A DNA stretch of 5,479 nt. Origin: an uncultured Oscillibacter sp. GTDB lineage: Bacteria; Bacillota; Clostridia; Oscillospirales; Oscillospiraceae. The translations under genes and the position numbers were made by a program. Positions 1 to 5,479 of this stretch are shown here, in pieces. The DNA lies in the NCBI GenBank assembly GCA_946183715.1, contig CAMHDB010000136.1:1-5479 (forward strand). The letters run 5' to 3'. The notes beneath the pieces are model-generated. The model searched no databases, was not told the DNA's origin, and was given only the letters and a program-made list of their open reading frames with translations. The stretch's first letter is position 1. Each line of letters begins with the position of its first letter.

Positions 1-3808
<3,808 letters not shown>

Positions 3809-3809
<1 letters not shown>

Positions 3810-3814
3810 GGAGG
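3809..3814 (+). promoter_or_regulatory. Shine-Dalgarno of rpoC
   Basis: AGGAGG lies seven bases before the rpoC ATG, and its first A is the last base of the rpoB TGA stop. The match to the 16S anti-Shine-Dalgarno is perfect and the spacing ideal. It sits where a ribosome finishing rpoB would arrive, so translational coupling of the two subunits is plausible (inference). The GAG repeats after it extend the purine-rich stretch to 3820. Confidence 0.93.
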
Positions 3815-3821
3815 AGAGAGC

Positions 3822-5479
<1,658 letters not shown>

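Noticed and set aside
3810..3821. Promoter or terminator between rpoB and rpoC
   Set aside because: The gap is only 12 bases and is filled by the ribosome binding site. No hairpin or T-run fits, so the genes are read through.

Overview
The window carries the rpoB-rpoC part of a bacterial RNA polymerase operon and nothing else. A 5'-truncated rpoB (beta subunit) runs from the first base to 3809. A 3'-truncated rpoC (beta-prime subunit) runs from 3822 off the right edge. Both are on the + strand, 12 bases apart, and rpoC has its own strong Shine-Dalgarno whose first base is the last base of the rpoB stop codon. No promoter, terminator, RNA gene, mobile element or CRISPR array is visible, and no stretch of 300 bases lacks a gene.

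The proteins look like those of Bacillota, class Clostridia, most likely a GC-rich gut-type lineage such as Oscillospirales. Three things point there: a clostridial-style lobe insert in beta (roughly 753-1080), phrases such as 'MTADEEDNYIVGQA' and 'LISYLAGYARVNEYGF', and the strong rpoC Shine-Dalgarno. Codons are strongly biased to C or G at the third position. The order is from memory of the families, not a search, and I would not name a genus.

The two genes encode the catalytic core of one enzyme. Beta supplies the rifampicin pocket, the fork, the flap and the two active-site lysines. Beta-prime supplies the N-terminal zinc finger, lid, clamp helices, switch 2 and the NADFDGD aspartates that hold the catalytic magnesium. 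All these motifs are intact, so both products should be functional housekeeping proteins.

The points worth a second look are lineage-specific decorations: (1) a roughly 28-residue insert in beta that looks like a partial duplication of the segment after it; (2) a roughly 50-residue charged helical insert in the beta-prime N-terminal region; (3) a proline where glutamine is usual at the edge of the rifampicin region; (4) a long acidic beta C-terminal tail. I see no evidence of a novel multi-gene system here.
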